A stretch of DNA of 64,000 nt, from assembly GCA_013822735.1 (NCBI GenBank), contig PNKZ01000012.1, positions 62,001 through 126,000 on the forward strand, written 5' to 3'. The DNA is from Pirellula sp. GTDB lineage: Bacteria > Planctomycetota > Planctomycetia > Pirellulales > PNKZ01. The position numbers were made by a program, and so were the translations under genes. How positions within the stretch are numbered: position 1 is the stretch's first letter; each line of letters starts with the position of its first letter. The notes under the pieces were generated by a model that saw only the letters and a program-made list of their open reading frames with translations, searched no databases and had not been told where the DNA came from. Shown piece by piece: positions 1 through 7,794 of the stretch.

Positions 1-653
1 GGTTGGCCGGCTAAGAGCTTATTGGCTTGGGCCACAAATTCGGCCGCGGCCGCCGCGGTCTTCTCGCTCGCGGCGTTGGCCGCCTTCGGCTTGAGCGGCG
101 GCACGCCGACGGCTTGCGGATCGGTATCGTGCACGTCGCCGCCGAGCCCTTCGCCGCGCAACACCACGACGAAGCGATGTTCCTTCACCGGTTCGACGAA
201 CACTTCGATGCCGGGGATCTTCACTTCGCGCAGCTTCACGGCCAAAGGCGCACTCTCTTCGCTGCTGATGCGGCCGGCGCGGCGATCGGTGATCTTGCCG
301 TCGGGTCCGAGCGTGCAGAAGTTGCCGCGGATCGCGACGTCCTTCGGTCCGAGCTCGAAGCCGATGCCCGTGGCTTCCAAAGCACCGCGGCCGATCACGT
401 ACGCAAGCGGATCATAGCCGAAGAGCCCTAAGTGCCCGGGGCCGCTCCCCGGAGCGATGCCGGGCTTCACGGGAATGCTGCCCCCTTGCACGCCGCGGGC
501 CGCCAGTGCGTCGAGATTCGGCGTCTTGGCGGTTTCGAGCTCGGTGAGCCCCCCCGGAGCTTGCGGCAGTCCGCCGAGGCCGTCGGCGACGAGCATGACG
601 ATTTTGGAATCGTTCTTGGCGTGCAAACTTCGAGTCAGCTCGTGCATGTCCAT
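1..653 (-). CDS. apgM: 2,3-bisphosphoglycerate-independent phosphoglycerate mutase, archaeal (ApgM) type, 3' end outside window
   Basis: Reading the minus strand from ATG at 653 gives about 217 codons that run off the left edge. The N-terminus contains KIVMLVADGLGG, the metal-binding Asp of the alkaline-phosphatase superfamily, followed by GIAPGSGPGHLGLFGYDP, the Ser-containing ApgM signature. Downstream come an AYVIGRGALEATG block and a REVKIPGIEVFVEPVKEHR segment typical of the ApgM insertion domain. The enzyme interconverts 3- and 2-phosphoglycerate in cytosolic glycolysis and gluconeogenesis. An alternative ATG lies two codons downstream (647) and neither start has a clear Shine-Dalgarno. 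It is divergent from the PGI-like gene at 821, so two glycolysis-related families share one 167-base intergenic region. Family assignment is confident; only the C-terminal part is missing. Confidence 0.88.
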   Translation of the reverse strand, partial: MDMHELTRSLHAKNDSKIVMLVADGLGGLPQAPGGLTELETAKTPNLDALAARGVQGGSIPVKPGIAPGSGPGHLGLFGYDPLAYVIGRGALEATGIGFELGPKDVAIRGNFCTLGPDGKITDRRAGRISSEESAPLAVKLREVKIPGIEVFVEPVKEHRFVVVLRGEGLGGDVHDTDPQAVGVPPLKPKAANAASEKTAAAAAEFVAQANKLLAGQ

Positions 654-820
654 GCGAAAAAACCTTATGCAGTAGGGAGTTTGCCGAAGTCGCGCGGCAC
701 TTGCGGACGGCAATCCTATTGTGTTAACAAAATGCGGCCGCGCGACAAGGGCTGAAACGCCGTTCCCGCCGTTTCCCACGTCTCGCGGGCCTCGCCAACC
801 TTCGCAGATCGCAAGCTTTT

Positions 821-2008
821 ATGACCAACCGCAACGCCCCCGTATCGTATGTGCGCAGCCGCTTTCCGGCCGTGCCGCCGACGGAGCGCGCGGCTTCGGC
901 ATGGCACAGGCTGATGCATGACAGGTTAGCCGGCGAAGCTTTGGAAGCGCCCGGCGGGCTGCTCTCATCGTACTTCCGCGAGCGCTCGCGGAGCCCGCTC
1001 GGGCAGGTCGTCGCCCCCGCCAATATCGTAGCTGCGGAATGCGAGACGCTGCTGATCGTCGGCCCCGCCGCGGAGATCGGTCAAGCGCGTCGACTCGTCG
1101 ATGCCTGCGCACATCCGTTTCATAATTTGCTAATGCAAGGGGGCAGGGCAGGGCGGGCCCGCGTCGTGCTGCTGGAAGCCTCGCACGACAACGATCTCTT
1201 GCAGGCCGCGCTCGACCTCGTGCGCCGGGCTTGCGACGGCCCGACATTGCATGACCGCTGGGCTTTGGCGATCGTGGGGCCGACGGAGGACGCAGTCGAC
1301 GCGCAACGCCGGGCCGTTGCCGATTGCGCCGCACCGTTAATTCAAGCCTTGCGCGAAGTCGCTGCGAGCGATGACGAGCTCCGCAATCGACTGTTCGTGC
1401 AAGCGGCGAGCGAAGTATCGAGCGTGGCGCTGCTTCCCGAAGGCGTGCCGCATACGTTCATGCCGCTGTTGCCGGCGATTGATCCCGCAAGCGGGCCGGC
1501 CTTACTAGCGGCGACGGCCATCGGCGTCGACACGGTTTCGCTCTTGAAGGGCTCCGTCTGGTTCTGGGAAGCGGCAAAAAAGCTTGATGCCGAGTCGAGC
1601 CCCGTCGTGCAATTGGCCGACTACCTGCGCCGGCCGCATTGCCGCATCGCAGCTTGGCAGCAGGCGCTGCTGCCGATGGCCGAGAGCTTGGCACAACTAG
1701 CTGCCGTATCGGGTCTAGTACCGCCGGAAGTCGTCGCCCCCTTTCGACGCGACGGCGTACTTCGACTTCTGGCTCGGGCTCACCACCCGACCTTGCATCT
1801 TTGCTGCGACTCGCCGCGCCGCGATCGGCTGTCGCCCACGCTGACCGATCAATTGGCGGTCGCTTACGCATCATGGGAACCGGAAGCGGAGATTCGCCTG
1901 ACAAAGCTTCATGACATCGGCATCGGGGAATTGTGCCAATGGTTCGCCGCCGTTAAGGTGCTGGAAGCCATCCCGCCCGAAAAATCGCCCGCCGCAGCGT
2001 TATCCTGA
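821..2008 (+). CDS. Glucose-6-phosphate isomerase-like protein lacking the sugar-phosphate binding motifs
   Basis: 395 residues, shorter than the roughly 550 of bacterial PGI. The layout follows planctomycete PGI: an N-terminal MHDRLAGEALEAPGG / SSYFRERSR block (about 31-55), an HPFHNLL segment, a DNDLLQAALDLV segment, then LLAATAIGVDTVSLLKGS (matching the usual LLPAALMGLD..LLEGA) and a C-terminal LTKLHDIGIGELCQWF segment resembling the LPALDE..GQFFQ end of PGI. The glycine-rich GIGGS, SKSGGT and TGETG phosphate loops and the catalytic Glu (KQEQG) and His (QQHQEGT) regions are not recognisable. I infer a catalytically inactive PGI paralogue, perhaps regulatory or structural. It is followed 28 bases later by the hydrolase gene at 2037, probably the same transcript. 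The alternative is a diverged SIS-domain protein of other function. Confidence 0.6.
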   Translation: MTNRNAPVSYVRSRFPAVPPTERAASAWHRLMHDRLAGEALEAPGGLLSSYFRERSRSPLGQVVAPANIVAAECETLLIVGPAAEIGQARRLVDACAHPFHNLLMQGGRAGRARVVLLEASHDNDLLQAALDLVRRACDGPTLHDRWALAIVGPTEDAVDAQRRAVADCAAPLIQALREVAASDDELRNRLFVQAASEVSSVALLPEGVPHTFMPLLPAIDPASGPALLAATAIGVDTVSLLKGSVWFWEAAKKLDAESSPVVQLADYLRRPHCRIAAWQQALLPMAESLAQLAAVSGLVPPEVVAPFRRDGVLRLLARAHHPTLHLCCDSPRRDRLSPTLTDQLAVAYASWEPEAEIRLTKLHDIGIGELCQWFAAVKVLEAIPPEKSPAAALS

Positions 2009-2036
2009 CCCCGTTATCGAAAACAGGAGTCGAACG

Positions 2037-2720
2037 ATGTCCGTCGTCGTCACTTGGCTCGGGCACAACTGCTGGACTATCCGCAGCGGCGAACACTTGC
2101 TGCTCATCGATCCGTTTCTGAACGATTCACCGACGGCGCCGCTGAAGGCGAAAGACATCGCGCCGAACTTTATCCTCGTGTCGCACGGCCACGGCGACCA
2201 CGTGGGGGACACGGTTGAAATCGCCAAGCGCACCGGGGCGAAGGTCATCTCCAACTACGAAATCTGCACTTGGCTCGCCGCGCAAGGCGTGGAGCATACG
2301 GTAGGCGGCAATCTCGGCGGCTGGTCACGGCACGCGTTCGGCGACGTGCAATCGACGCCGGCCTTCCACAGTTCGCAACTTCCCGACGGCTCTTACGGCG
2401 GCAACCCCGGCGGCTTCCTCTTTTCGATCGCCGGCAAGATGTTGTACTTCGCTTGCGACACGGCCCTCTTCTCCGACATGCAATTGATCGGAGCCCGCCA
2501 GCTCGATCTAGCGGTCGTACCCATCGGCGACCTCTTCACGATGGGACCCGACGACGCACTGCAGGCCGTGAAATGGCTCGCGCCGAAGCAAGTACTCCCG
2601 GCGCACTACGGCACCTGGCCGCCGATTGCGCAGAATCCGGAGCAATGGGCCGCGCGCGTGCGAGCCGAAACGTCCAGCGTGCCGACCGTATTGAGGCCGG
2701 GCGAATCGATCACAGTTTGA
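2037..2720 (+). CDS. UPF0173 metal-dependent hydrolase (metallo-beta-lactamase fold)
   Basis: 227 residues from ATG 2037, chosen over longer in-frame starts because an AGGAG lies just upstream (AACAGGAGTCGAACG) and the family begins with VTWLGH. Residues 50-55 are HGHGDH, the metal-binding motif. A FACDT segment supplies the later Asp, and PAHYGTWPP near the end supplies the last His. The length matches the UPF0173 (YtkL/UlaG-like) family. The substrate is unknown; members are presumed zinc or manganese hydrolases of the cytosol. It is likely cotranscribed with the PGI-like gene upstream and ends four bases before the converging Rieske gene. Confidence 0.85.
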   Translation: MSVVVTWLGHNCWTIRSGEHLLLIDPFLNDSPTAPLKAKDIAPNFILVSHGHGDHVGDTVEIAKRTGAKVISNYEICTWLAAQGVEHTVGGNLGGWSRHAFGDVQSTPAFHSSQLPDGSYGGNPGGFLFSIAGKMLYFACDTALFSDMQLIGARQLDLAVVPIGDLFTMGPDDALQAVKWLAPKQVLPAHYGTWPPIAQNPEQWAARVRAETSSVPTVLRPGESITV

Positions 2721-2723
2721 TCG

Positions 2724-3059
2724 TTACGGTGCGGCGGTCGGCGGCACCTTCGGCGGTACGCACACCTGAATCTCCGTGCCGACCACGCGCGTGTCGAAGC
2801 GATCGACCTTCAGCTTCGGGTTATCGCGCCACGTGCCGTCGCAGAGCCCGAATCGCCAGGCATGCCAGGGGCAGATCACCGCGCCGTCGTGCACTTCCCC
2901 CGCGCCGAGCGAGGCACCCATGTGCGGGCACAAGTCGTCGATGGCGAAGTACTCGCCGCCGTCATTGAACACGGCGACCAACCGGCCGTTGACGACGACC
3001 GTAATACCTTGCCCCTCGGGAATGCCGCCGGCCTGAGCAACAGTGGTGAATTCAGACAT
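2724..3059 (-). CDS. Rieske [2Fe-2S] ferredoxin-like protein (NirD/BphF type)
   Basis: 111 residues from the ATG at 3059 (MSEFTTV). An in-frame start at 3077 would add six residues and lies in the G/C-tract repeat, so the shorter form is preferred. The two cluster-binding boxes are C44-P-H46 (CPHMG) and C63-P-W-H66 (CPWHAWRF), the canonical Rieske pattern. There is no signal peptide and no fused oxygenase domain, so it is a small soluble electron-transfer protein. Its redox partner is not visible; the neighbours are unrelated. It is divergent from the aldolase at 3209 and convergent with the hydrolase at 2037. Confidence 0.85.
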   Translation of the reverse strand: MSEFTTVAQAGGIPEGQGITVVVNGRLVAVFNDGGEYFAIDDLCPHMGASLGAGEVHDGAVICPWHAWRFGLCDGTWRDNPKLKVDRFDTRVVGTEIQVCVPPKVPPTAAP

Positions 3060-3069
3060 GGAAGTGGTC

Positions 3070-3088
3070 GGGGGCAAGGGGTGAGGGG
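3070..3088. repeat. G-tract repeat before the Rieske gene start
   Basis: Three runs, GGGGG (3070-3074), GGGG (3078-3081) and GGGG (3085-3088), are separated by CAA and TGA. They lie just upstream of the minus-strand Rieske start. The same GGGGTGAGGGG core recurs at 5085-5109 and, inverted, at 3177-3203. Confidence 0.7.
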
Positions 3089-3176
3089 TCAGAGTATTGA
3101 CTGTATCGTGAGTACCACCATTGCAAAAGGGATTGCGATACCGAGCCGCTTTGCGACAATATTTGTCACTTACTCA

Positions 3177-3203
3177 CCCCCCGGCCCCTCACCCCCGGCC
3201 CCC
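3177..3203. repeat. C-tract repeat occupying the Shine-Dalgarno position of the aldolase gene
   Basis: Runs C6 (3177-3182), C4 (3185-3188), C5 (3192-3196) and C5 (3199-3203) have loops of 2-3 bases and end five bases before the ATG at 3209. The complementary strand fits a four-run G-quadruplex pattern. It is the inverted counterpart of the tract at 3070-3088. Confidence 0.7.
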
Positions 3204-3208
3204 AGCGT

Positions 3209-4006
3209 ATGCGCACCAATCCCGTCAAGCGTAAGCTCCGTGAAGGCAAACCCTCTTTCGGCACTTGGCTCGCCTACGGCGACCTGTACGCCACGCGCGT
3301 GCTCGCGCGCATGGGCTGGGATTGGCTGACGCTCGACATGGAGCATTCGGCCATCGATTGGTCGCAAGCCACGTCGATTTTCGGCTGTATCGCCGACGCC
3401 GGTTGCGTGCCGCTCGCCCGCGTGCCCGAAGGTTCGCACCACTACATCAAGCGCGTGCTCGACGCTGGCGCTTGGGGCATCGTGGTGCCGATGGTCGACA
3501 CGGTCGAGCAAGCGCGCACGGCGATCCGCGCGGCGAAGTACCCACCCGTGGGCAACCGGAGCATTGGCGGCGGCATGCACTCGATGAACTTCGGTACGAC
3601 GGCGCTGGAATACTACGAAAAGTGGAACGACGAAGTGCTCGTGGTGCTGCAAACCGAGAGCCCGCAAGGCGTGGCCAATGCCGAAGCGATTTACGCGGAG
3701 AAGGGTTGCGACGCGATCTTCGTCGGCCCCAACGACCTGCGGTGGCAGATGCGGAAAGAAGAATCTCCGCCCCCCACGGAAGCGGAATTCGAAAAGATGA
3801 TCGACGGCGTCGTCGCAGCCGGCAAGAAGACCGGCTGCCCGACCGGCATCCACGCGATGGACGTCGAATCGGCGCAAATGCGCGCCAAGCAAGGGATGCA
3901 GTTCATCGCCGTGGCGAGCGACCTGCGCTTCATGTCGCAAGCGGCCCAGGCGGCGCTGAAGGCGGTGAACCCGGAAGCGTCAGGCAAAGAAGTCGCTCGC
4001 TACTGA
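3209..4006 (+). CDS. HpcH/HpaI-family aldolase (2-dehydro-3-deoxyglucarate or 4-hydroxy-2-oxovalerate-type)
   Basis: 265 residues, the usual family length. The N-terminus GTWLAYGD..ATRVLARMGWDWLTLDMEH holds the catalytic His (H46). Next come LARVPEG (substrate-binding Arg), the GIVVPMVDT strand, QTESPQG (metal-binding Glu) and FVGPNDL (metal-binding Asp). This is a class II metal-dependent pyruvate aldolase of the cytosol that cleaves 2-keto-3-deoxy sugar acids or related hydroxy-keto acids. The exact substrate cannot be read from sequence and no sugar-acid pathway genes are adjacent. The start ATG lies directly behind a C-rich tract, with no Shine-Dalgarno. Confidence 0.85.
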   Translation: MRTNPVKRKLREGKPSFGTWLAYGDLYATRVLARMGWDWLTLDMEHSAIDWSQATSIFGCIADAGCVPLARVPEGSHHYIKRVLDAGAWGIVVPMVDTVEQARTAIRAAKYPPVGNRSIGGGMHSMNFGTTALEYYEKWNDEVLVVLQTESPQGVANAEAIYAEKGCDAIFVGPNDLRWQMRKEESPPPTEAEFEKMIDGVVAAGKKTGCPTGIHAMDVESAQMRAKQGMQFIAVASDLRFMSQAAQAALKAVNPEASGKEVARY

Positions 4007-4030
4007 GCGACGGAATCTATCAAGCTTGGC

Positions 4031-4048
4031 CGCCGCGTCCGCGCGGCG
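4031..4048. terminator. Short GC hairpin between convergent genes
   Basis: CGCCGCG and CGCGGCG form a 7-bp stem with a TCCG loop in the 134-base gap between the ends of the aldolase and the ABC ATPase. No T-run follows, so terminator function is only suggested by position. Confidence 0.3.
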
Positions 4049-4140
4049 AATCGACGCGGCTCTTGATCCCCGCTCATGGACCAGCAGGGTAAGCGCGGTT
4101 GCCGGCTCGCCAGATGTGCGAACGTCGACAGTTGCTGTCT

Positions 4141-5070
4141 CTAAGCGGTGATTCCCTTCGTCAACTCCATGAACGCCGTTTCCAAGTTGATCTCTTCCGG
4201 CTTGAAGAGCTTCAGTTGGAATCCGGCGCCAATCAGCATTGTCGGCAATTCCGAGTACTCGACGATCTCCGGTCGCAGCACCACCGAGATTTCGCCGGTG
4301 GGCGATGTTTCGATCCGTTCGACCGACGGATGATCGGACAGCAGCTTGCAAGCTCGATCGATTTCGCCGGACACTTGAATCTTCAGCACGATGCTGCTGC
4401 GGACTTGGCGCATCACGTCTGCGACGTCAGAGTTCACGAGCAATTCGCCCCGCTCGATGATGCCGACCTTGTTACAAATGTCCGCTAGTTCCGGCAGAAT
4501 GTGGCTCGAGACCATGATCGTCTTGCCCATGCCGCGCAGCTCTTTCAGCAGTCCGCGAATCTCGATGCGCGCCCGCGGATCGAGACCGCTGGCCGGTTCG
4601 TCGAGCAATAGCACCTGCGGATCGTGCAACAGCACGCGAGCCAGGCCGAGCCGCTGCGTCATGCCGCGCGAGAGGCTCGTCACGAACGCATCGCGTTTGT
4701 AGCCGAGATCGACTAGTTCCAACACGTCGTCGCACACTTTGCGTCGGGCCGGGCCTTTGATGCGGTAACAAGCCGCGAAGAACTCCAGATATTCGATCAC
4801 CTTCATATCGTCGTACACGCCGAAGAAGTCCGGCATGTAGCCGATCGAACGGCGGATCTCTTTCGGATTCTTGTAGATCGACTGCCCGCAAACGTACGCC
4901 TCGCCCCACGACGGGTTCAGCAGCGTCGCCAAGATGCGCATCGTCGTCGTTTTGCCGGCGCCATTGGGGCCGATGAAGCCGAAGACGTCTCCCTTGTCGA
5001 GCTTCAGGTTCAACGATTTCACGGCGAACAGTTCGCCGTACTTCTTCGTGAGGTCGCGGGTTTCAATCAC
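4141..5070 (-). CDS. ABC-2-type transporter ATP-binding protein
   Basis: 309 residues. Walker A GPNGAGKTT is at residues 34-42, followed by a Q-loop-region segment (GYMPDFFGVYD), the signature LSRGM, Walker B VLLLDEPASGLDP and the switch segment VSSHILPEL. The roughly 90-residue C-terminal extension resembles DrrA/CcmA-type ATPases of ABC-2 exporters. It should power a membrane exporter, but no permease gene lies beside it. Its upstream neighbour on the same strand (5134-7434) encodes a large exported protein with only a short membrane section. The leader between them holds a perfect four-run G-tract at 5085-5109. Confidence 0.85.
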   Translation of the reverse strand: MIETRDLTKKYGELFAVKSLNLKLDKGDVFGFIGPNGAGKTTTMRILATLLNPSWGEAYVCGQSIYKNPKEIRRSIGYMPDFFGVYDDMKVIEYLEFFAACYRIKGPARRKVCDDVLELVDLGYKRDAFVTSLSRGMTQRLGLARVLLHDPQVLLLDEPASGLDPRARIEIRGLLKELRGMGKTIMVSSHILPELADICNKVGIIERGELLVNSDVADVMRQVRSSIVLKIQVSGEIDRACKLLSDHPSVERIETSPTGEISVVLRPEIVEYSELPTMLIGAGFQLKLFKPEEINLETAFMELTKGITA

Positions 5071-5084
5071 GGTGCATCTTCGAA

Positions 5085-5109
5085 GGGGTCAGGGGTGAGG
5101 GGCGAGGGG
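5085..5109. repeat. Perfect four-run G4 tract in the leader of the ABC ATPase gene
   Basis: GGGG occurs at 5085, 5092, 5099 and 5106 with exact 3-base spacers TCA, TGA and CGA. This is an ideal parallel G-quadruplex pattern on the plus strand, the template strand for the minus-strand ATPase that starts 15 bases away. It shares its core with 3070-3088 and 3177-3203. Confidence 0.8.
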
Positions 5110-5133
5110 TCAGCGGAGGACTTGGAACAACGA

Positions 5134-7434
5134 TCATTTGCCTTCCGTCTTCACGTCGCGGCGAACGGGAATCGAAAGTCTTACGATCGTGCGGTGCAGG
5201 TCGTGTTCGCGAGCAATGTCCGCACCGCCGACGGCGACGACCAAACGTGGCTCCGCGGCCTGTTCCGCCTCGGAGCCTGTCGTGCCGAGCGGCGCCACGA
5301 GAATCGCCCGGCGCAGTTTCAAAAGTTCGCTAAAGTCCAACTGCGTAAGTTCGTCGTTCGCCAGACGTGCGTGCTCGGCCCCGCCCAGCGATTGATAGAA
5401 CATCATCTTCATCAGAATCTCGCCGGGGTCTTGGCTCGAAACGTCGTGAATTTGCGTTCGCACGCCGGGGCTTAGTTCGCGTTGCTTGCGCATCATGATC
5501 TCGGCGTTTGCCAACAGTCCGGTCAGGTCGCGCGATTCCAAATCTTTGAGATTTTTCGATTCGCCCGGAGCGAGCGCCGGAACTTTCACGGCACGCGATC
5601 CGTAGCATAAGAGCGAGGGTTCCAACGCGATGCGGAACGGATTCGTCAACGTGCCGGTCAGTTCACCGTCGGCGCCCTCTGTAAGTTCGGCGTGCAGCTT
5701 GGCATCGGTGTGCGCTTGCCAAGCGCCGAGAAAGAGCTTGCTCGACCACACCTTGATCGGCGCCCCTTCGAGCATGCTCAAGTCGGCGGAAGTCTGGTAG
5801 CCCGTCGAAAACCAGGACGAAGCCATATCGCGACGGTGCATCCCGCCGAGCCCTTCGCCCGGCGCGCCGAACCAAGTTGTCGTAAGCCGGTCCGCCGTGA
5901 GCTTGCCGGGCAACAATTTTGCCGGCATGTCGACGCGAATATCGTAGGTTTGACTCACGGGACTAAACACGCCCGCGAAGGTGCGGCCGCGCACCAGACC
6001 GAGTTCCGCATCGCAATCCACCACGTCGGCTTGGTTCGCGCGGAGCTGGTCTCCTTTGAGTGCCACGGCGGCAAAATAAGCCGCGGTCGACGTCACGACC
6101 ACAATCACGGGAAACGTGAGCCACGTGAGCTCGGTCCGTTTGAACAGCCGACGCACCAGGAGATAGTCGCCGGGGCCGATCAGCGCGATGTAGGTGATAA
6201 CGAGCAGCGCCAACGCAAAGAACGGCACGACGCGCACGCCCGCGAATTGGTCGACGGCTTGATGCAGCTGCCCTGCCAGATCGTTGTAACCGTAGTTCGA
6301 CGCATATATAGTCTGAGGAGCGGAATTTATCTGGCCGTCGGTCGCGGCGCCGCCGAGCGCGGCATTCATCGTCTTCGCCAACAACAGCGGACGGCCGGGC
6401 CAATCGGCGAGCACGCCGTGTTCCAGATCGAGCGTCACCCAAGCGATCGAACCGAAGCCGACCGCTTGCCGCACGATGAGCGGCAGGTCGCCTTCGGCCA
6501 GTTCGACGACGCCGGCCGGTGCATCGGCCCGCGGGATGCTGAGCTGCGTCAGCGACCTCGCCGGAATTCGCAGCGGTTTGTTGCCGCCGACGTACTCCTC
6601 CAACGCCGCAGTGCGGGGCAGCGGCACGGCGTCTCCCAGCTTGAGCCCGGCGACATCCGCAAGCGGTCCGCGGGCGCCAAGCAACTGCCGCGCATCCGTG
6701 CCGCAAACGACGATCACGCGCCCGCCGAACTGCACGTATTCTCTCAGCGCGGCGGCTTGGGCGGAATCCGATGTGAGCGCGGCATAACGCCCAAGCTTAT
6801 CGGCCGCCAATACGACCGCGTCGACTCCTTCATATCCCATCGCGCGCGTCGGGAGCCGGAGCACGTCGTCGACCTGCGCAACGCGCACCTTCTTCGCACG
6901 TTCGCCGCGAGACGATGCTTCGGCGACTTGACGAAGCGTCGAAGAACGGCCGACGCAAAACACCAAACGCTCGCCGAGCGGCACCGGGTAATCAAGATGC
7001 GGGCGTTCGTCGAACGAATCGGTTTGAAACTTTTCCGAAATCAGGCCGTCGTGCTCGGTGAGGAGCTTTGCTTCGAGCGTCACTTCGGCATTGCCGAAAC
7101 GGACGTAGCCCGTGGCGCTCGTGACGCGTCCGCCCAGCAATTGCACGGGAATCGGCGGATAGTCGCAAGGCACGCCGTCGGAGTCGGCGACGGAAAACAC
7201 GAGCATCGCCGATTGCGACTTGTCGCTCGCTTCGATCCCGACGGTGACCGGCGTCCAGCAACCGAGCTTATAGAAGCCTTCGGTGCCGGCTCGCACCGAA
7301 CGAAACATCGGCGCCTTCAGGGGCGTCTGCGGCGCTTGCGCCCGAACGGTTGCCGGAACGTTCGCGCACACGAGCGCGCAGGCGAATAAGGCGAACCTAT
7401 GAAAACGAAGCGGCGCGTGCGAAGGTCCGACCAT
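5134..7434 (-). CDS. Large exported/membrane protein of unknown function, possible glutamine-amidotransferase-like fold
   Basis: 766 residues from ATG 7434. This start is chosen because the TGA of the upstream MazG-like gene overlaps it by one base (TGATG, translational coupling) and it opens a signal peptide (FHRFALFACALVCANVPATVRA). A long extracytoplasmic region contains VDAVVLAADKLGRY and GGRVIVVCGTD, reminiscent of the amidotransferase-like domains seen in gliding/ABC-associated proteins. Around the middle are two membrane spans (VVPFFALALLVITYIALIG and LTWLTFPVIVVVTSTAAYFAA), then another roughly 250 residues. I do not recognise a named family. With the downstream ABC ATPase it may form an envelope system, but this is inference from adjacency. 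Confidence 0.7.
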   Translation of the reverse strand: MVGPSHAPLRFHRFALFACALVCANVPATVRAQAPQTPLKAPMFRSVRAGTEGFYKLGCWTPVTVGIEASDKSQSAMLVFSVADSDGVPCDYPPIPVQLLGGRVTSATGYVRFGNAEVTLEAKLLTEHDGLISEKFQTDSFDERPHLDYPVPLGERLVFCVGRSSTLRQVAEASSRGERAKKVRVAQVDDVLRLPTRAMGYEGVDAVVLAADKLGRYAALTSDSAQAAALREYVQFGGRVIVVCGTDARQLLGARGPLADVAGLKLGDAVPLPRTAALEEYVGGNKPLRIPARSLTQLSIPRADAPAGVVELAEGDLPLIVRQAVGFGSIAWVTLDLEHGVLADWPGRPLLLAKTMNAALGGAATDGQINSAPQTIYASNYGYNDLAGQLHQAVDQFAGVRVVPFFALALLVITYIALIGPGDYLLVRRLFKRTELTWLTFPVIVVVTSTAAYFAAVALKGDQLRANQADVVDCDAELGLVRGRTFAGVFSPVSQTYDIRVDMPAKLLPGKLTADRLTTTWFGAPGEGLGGMHRRDMASSWFSTGYQTSADLSMLEGAPIKVWSSKLFLGAWQAHTDAKLHAELTEGADGELTGTLTNPFRIALEPSLLCYGSRAVKVPALAPGESKNLKDLESRDLTGLLANAEIMMRKQRELSPGVRTQIHDVSSQDPGEILMKMMFYQSLGGAEHARLANDELTQLDFSELLKLRRAILVAPLGTTGSEAEQAAEPRLVVAVGGADIAREHDLHRTIVRLSIPVRRDVKTEGK

Positions 7435-7781
7435 CACGGTTTCTCCGCGTTGTCGCAAGTGCAGAGAAACTGATTGCAGCCGGGGCAACCGGAGCCGTAT
7501 TTCTTCATAACGGCATCCGTCAGGTCGACGCCGGCCACGTTGGCGATTGTCGTCAGCCAAGCAATCACGTCGGCGAACTCGCCGAGGCGCTCTTCGTGCG
7601 TACCGTTGCGGAGGCAACTCGCCAGTTCGCCGATCTCTTCCATCAGCCACATGAACGTGCCGTCAATCCCGCGGGCCTGATCCTTCTCAAAATACATTTT
7701 GCGGATCAAGTTCTGAAACGCGCGCAGAGAAATTTCGCCGGCAGGCGTGGCAGGAGCGGAGGTGGACGCGGCGTCGATCAT
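7434..7781 (-). CDS. MazG-like nucleotide pyrophosphohydrolase with Cys-rich C-terminal tail
   Basis: 115 residues. The core ALRAFQNLI..EEIGELASCLR..EFADVIAWLTTIAN carries the EExxE...ExxD metal-binding pattern of all-alpha NTP pyrophosphatases (MazG/RS21-C6 group). These enzymes hydrolyse NTPs or dNTPs to the monophosphate, often for house-cleaning. After the catalytic domain comes a tail with CPGCNQFLCTC, two CxxC-like pairs that could bind a metal. It lies 13 bases after the TPR-peptidase gene and overlaps the next gene by one base, so the three probably form an operon. Confidence 0.8.
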   Translation of the reverse strand: MIDAASTSAPATPAGEISLRAFQNLIRKMYFEKDQARGIDGTFMWLMEEIGELASCLRNGTHEERLGEFADVIAWLTTIANVAGVDLTDAVMKKYGSGCPGCNQFLCTCDNAEKP

Positions 7782-7794
7782 AAGAGTTCCGTCG

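Noticed and set aside
5692-7389. 565-codon plus-strand frame antisense to the large exported protein
   Set aside because: Composition is His/Arg-rich without domains, while the minus frame has a signal peptide, membrane spans and a coupled start.
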